A DNA stretch of 6,179 nucleotides. Origin: Sulfitobacter sp. GTDB taxonomy: Bacteria > Pseudomonadota > Alphaproteobacteria > Rhodobacterales > Rhodobacteraceae. Shown in pieces: positions 4,457-6,179 of this stretch; positions within the stretch are counted from its first letter, which is position 1; each line of letters opens with the position of its first letter. The DNA is taken from contig JAPKCR010000158.1 in NCBI GenBank assembly GCA_026421135.1, positions 1-6,179 of the forward strand. The letters are read 5' to 3'. The notes beneath the pieces were generated by a model that was given only the letters and a program-made list of their open reading frames with translations, was not told the origin of the DNA and searched no databases. Made by a program: the position numbers and the translations under genes.

Positions 4457-6179
4457 TCACCCATTTGCTACCCGTGGACGGCCTGTCGCCTCTACTGTGA
4501 TCACAGCCTCGATAAATACTTCTCGGCTCTCCACGCCCGCAGTGCGAATATCGCGCTCAACACTCACCTGAATATCGGCCGCCCCTGCCGCCTGCGCATC
4601 GAAGGTGGCTTTCTCACGCAAAACGCCCTCAAGCTGCTGAATAGCGCTGGCTTGATCGGTATAGTCCTGCGGTCCGGTTTCTAAATGAACGCGGAACCGA
4701 CCCTCACTCGGTGAAGTGACCGTACCGCTTTCACGCATCGTCACGCGGCCAACTACTGCACCGATGGCATTTGCGACGCCAGCATGTTCCGGCAAAATCA
4801 TCGTCGCACCAAGGGCGTCACCGACAGCAGGGTAATAGGCCGGCGCAGAAGCCCCCAAGCCGATCACCGGCACATTCAGCGCCGCATCTATCCGCATGAG
4901 GCCCCGGTGCCCTTTCAAGCCCCTTTGGAGCAGAACATGCCGTGCAAGAACCTCGGGCGCGACGTCAAACGCCGGATCTTCTTCTGCAAACGCGGTTTCC
5001 AGCAGGGCCAATGCGGTTTGTTGGGTCAGTTGGTCCACGATCATCTGCGCCATTACATCAGGGTCAGGTGCCAACATCTCGCCTGCGCCCGTACGCCGTC
5101 GGCCGAACAGGCGCAAAGCCTTGCGCGCTGCATCCGCATCCCATACGTCGACACGATCCAGCGCATGGCTTGCATCCGATGGCGTCACCCCCGCAATCTG
5201 AACCAAGCCGCGTTCAACCAGACGCTTCAGCGCACCCGTTTCGATCCGTGACTGCAGGATATTGCCCAGAGGGTGCACCCTTTCGCCTATCCGCTCGAGC
5301 AGAGAAGACTCTCGTGGGCCAATACCTTCATGCGTTTGCCCCGCCACAGCCCGCACAAATTTTGCATCAAATTCGCCGGGTATTGCTGTACGCAATTGCG
5401 CGTCTAGTGCGTCGTGAACAACGTCAGGCGCATCCATCGCCACCAGCGATACGGGCAACAGCCGCCTTGGGCCTAGTGTAATGCCGCCCTGCAATCCTTC
5501 AGTCAGAAAATGAACCTCACTATCGCCGCCCAGACCGGTCGTGCGCATCGCAACCGCTTCAACCATGGTGCGATATGGCCCAACCTGCGCACCCGCAGGA
5601 TCAATGGCTGGCCGCCCCCCACGCAGCAGAGCCACATCGGTCGTCGTCCCGCCGATATCACTGACCAATGCATAATCCGCACCCGTCATCCAACGTGCAC
5701 CTACAATAGACGCCGCAGGACCGCTGAGGATCGTTTCAATCGGGCGTTCACGGGCCTGAGCCGAAGAAATCAGCGCCCCATCGCCGCGTACAACCATTAA
5801 GGGGGCCATTACGCCAATCTCGATCAACACGGTTTCCGCGCGACTGATCAAGCGGTCAATCATCCCTATCAGACGCGCGTTTAAAACCGCAGTTAGCGCC
5901 CGCTTTGGTCCGTTCAACTTGGCAGACAATTGATGTGATGATGAAACAGGCCTGTCGGTCCGTTGCGTTATAAGCTCCGCAACACGCAACTCGTGTGCGG
6001 GGTTTCGGGTGGCGAACTGGCTTGCAACGGCAAAGCCGCTAACATCATTCTTGTGGCGCTCCAGAAATTCAATCAGGACGTTTTCGTCCAGCGGCATCGC
6101 TTCGCCGCCTGCATGGTTATGCCCACCTTGCAACACAAGATACGGGTCGCCTTTGAGCGCATCGGCCAAGCCATGAGCC
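4457..6179 (-). CDS. Hydantoinase/oxoprolinase (HyuA-like) family protein, 5' end missing
   Basis: Minus-strand gene ending at TGA 4457-4459. The frame stays open through the window edge (Ala-His-Gly before the TTG at 6169), so that TTG is internal; about 573 residues are visible. It belongs to the actin-fold, ATP-dependent hydantoinase A / 5-oxoprolinase family. Members open cyclic amides such as hydantoins, or carboxylate ketones. The signature phosphate-binding loop DIGGTTTDVALLRGGRPA is encoded at about 5606-5659. It is preceded by VVRGDGALIS and ILSGPAASIVGARW and followed by TTGLGGDSEVHF. Near the C-terminus, LPEHAGVANAIGAVVGRV is typical. The short C-terminal tail suggests the compact form of roughly 650-700 residues rather than the longer N-methylhydantoinase A. 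No HyuB-type partner follows downstream; the next feature there is the convergent msrBA operon, so any partner must lie upstream, outside the window. The substrate cannot be assigned. Confidence 0.88.
   Translation of the reverse strand, partial: AHGLADALKGDPYLVLQGGHNHAGGEAMPLDENVLIEFLERHKNDVSGFAVASQFATRNPAHELRVAELITQRTDRPVSSSHQLSAKLNGPKRALTAVLNARLIGMIDRLISRAETVLIEIGVMAPLMVVRGDGALISSAQARERPIETILSGPAASIVGARWMTGADYALVSDIGGTTTDVALLRGGRPAIDPAGAQVGPYRTMVEAVAMRTTGLGGDSEVHFLTEGLQGGITLGPRRLLPVSLVAMDAPDVVHDALDAQLRTAIPGEFDAKFVRAVAGQTHEGIGPRESSLLERIGERVHPLGNILQSRIETGALKRLVERGLVQIAGVTPSDASHALDRVDVWDADAARKALRLFGRRRTGAGEMLAPDPDVMAQMIVDQLTQQTALALLETAFAEEDPAFDVAPEVLARHVLLQRGLKGHRGLMRIDAALNVPVIGLGASAPAYYPAVGDALGATMILPEHAGVANAIGAVVGRVTMRESGTVTSPSEGRFRVHLETGPQDYTDQASAIQQLEGVLREKATFDAQAAGAADIQVSVERDIRTAGVESREVFIEAVITVEATGRPRVANG

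Noticed and set aside
4784..5481. Overlapping plus-strand frames (155, 101 and 179 codons) opposite the hydantoinase-like gene
   Set aside because: All lie antisense to a recognised protein family, are rich in Arg/Pro as shadow frames are, and have no start signals.

Overview
The window looks like chromosomal DNA from an alphaproteobacterium, most likely the Rhodobacteraceae (Roseobacter group). This is inferred from protein character: the AMP nucleosidase, the MsrA variant starting its active site with [10 protein letters not shown], and the glutathione-peroxidase remnant all read like that family. Base composition is moderate rather than very GC-rich. I see no phage, transposase, CRISPR, rRNA or tRNA genes.

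Layout. Positions 1-1313 (+) hold the 3' nine tenths of an AMP nucleosidase gene (amn), cut by the window edge. Positions 1442-1732 (+) encode a 96-residue HU-family nucleoid protein, with an 18-bp palindrome upstream and a strong intrinsic terminator downstream (1753-1782). Positions 1865-2734 (+) encode a ten-helix EamA/DMT-type exporter. Immediately after its stop codon lies a fragment of a glutathione peroxidase gene on the minus strand (about 2732-3012). It lacks the active-site cysteine region and the C-terminus and is flanked by two near-identical short direct repeats. Positions 3217-3666 and 3663-4172 (+) encode MsrB and MsrA, which overlap by 4 bp and end at a hairpin (4185-4213). A gene-free convergent gap of about 240 bp follows. 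Positions 4457-6179 (-) hold the 3' part of a hydantoinase/oxoprolinase (HyuA-like) gene whose start lies beyond the window.

How the genes relate. MsrB and MsrA form a real two-gene operon that repairs both stereoisomers of methionine sulfoxide. The peroxidase remnant next to it suggests that this locus once had a larger oxidative-defence set. Amn (AMP breakdown), HU (DNA compaction), the exporter and the hydantoinase-like protein look like independent transcription units.

I found no convincing new multi-gene system. The most unusual structure is the peroxidase fragment bracketed by direct repeats. The palindrome in front of the HU gene is a secondary regulatory candidate.
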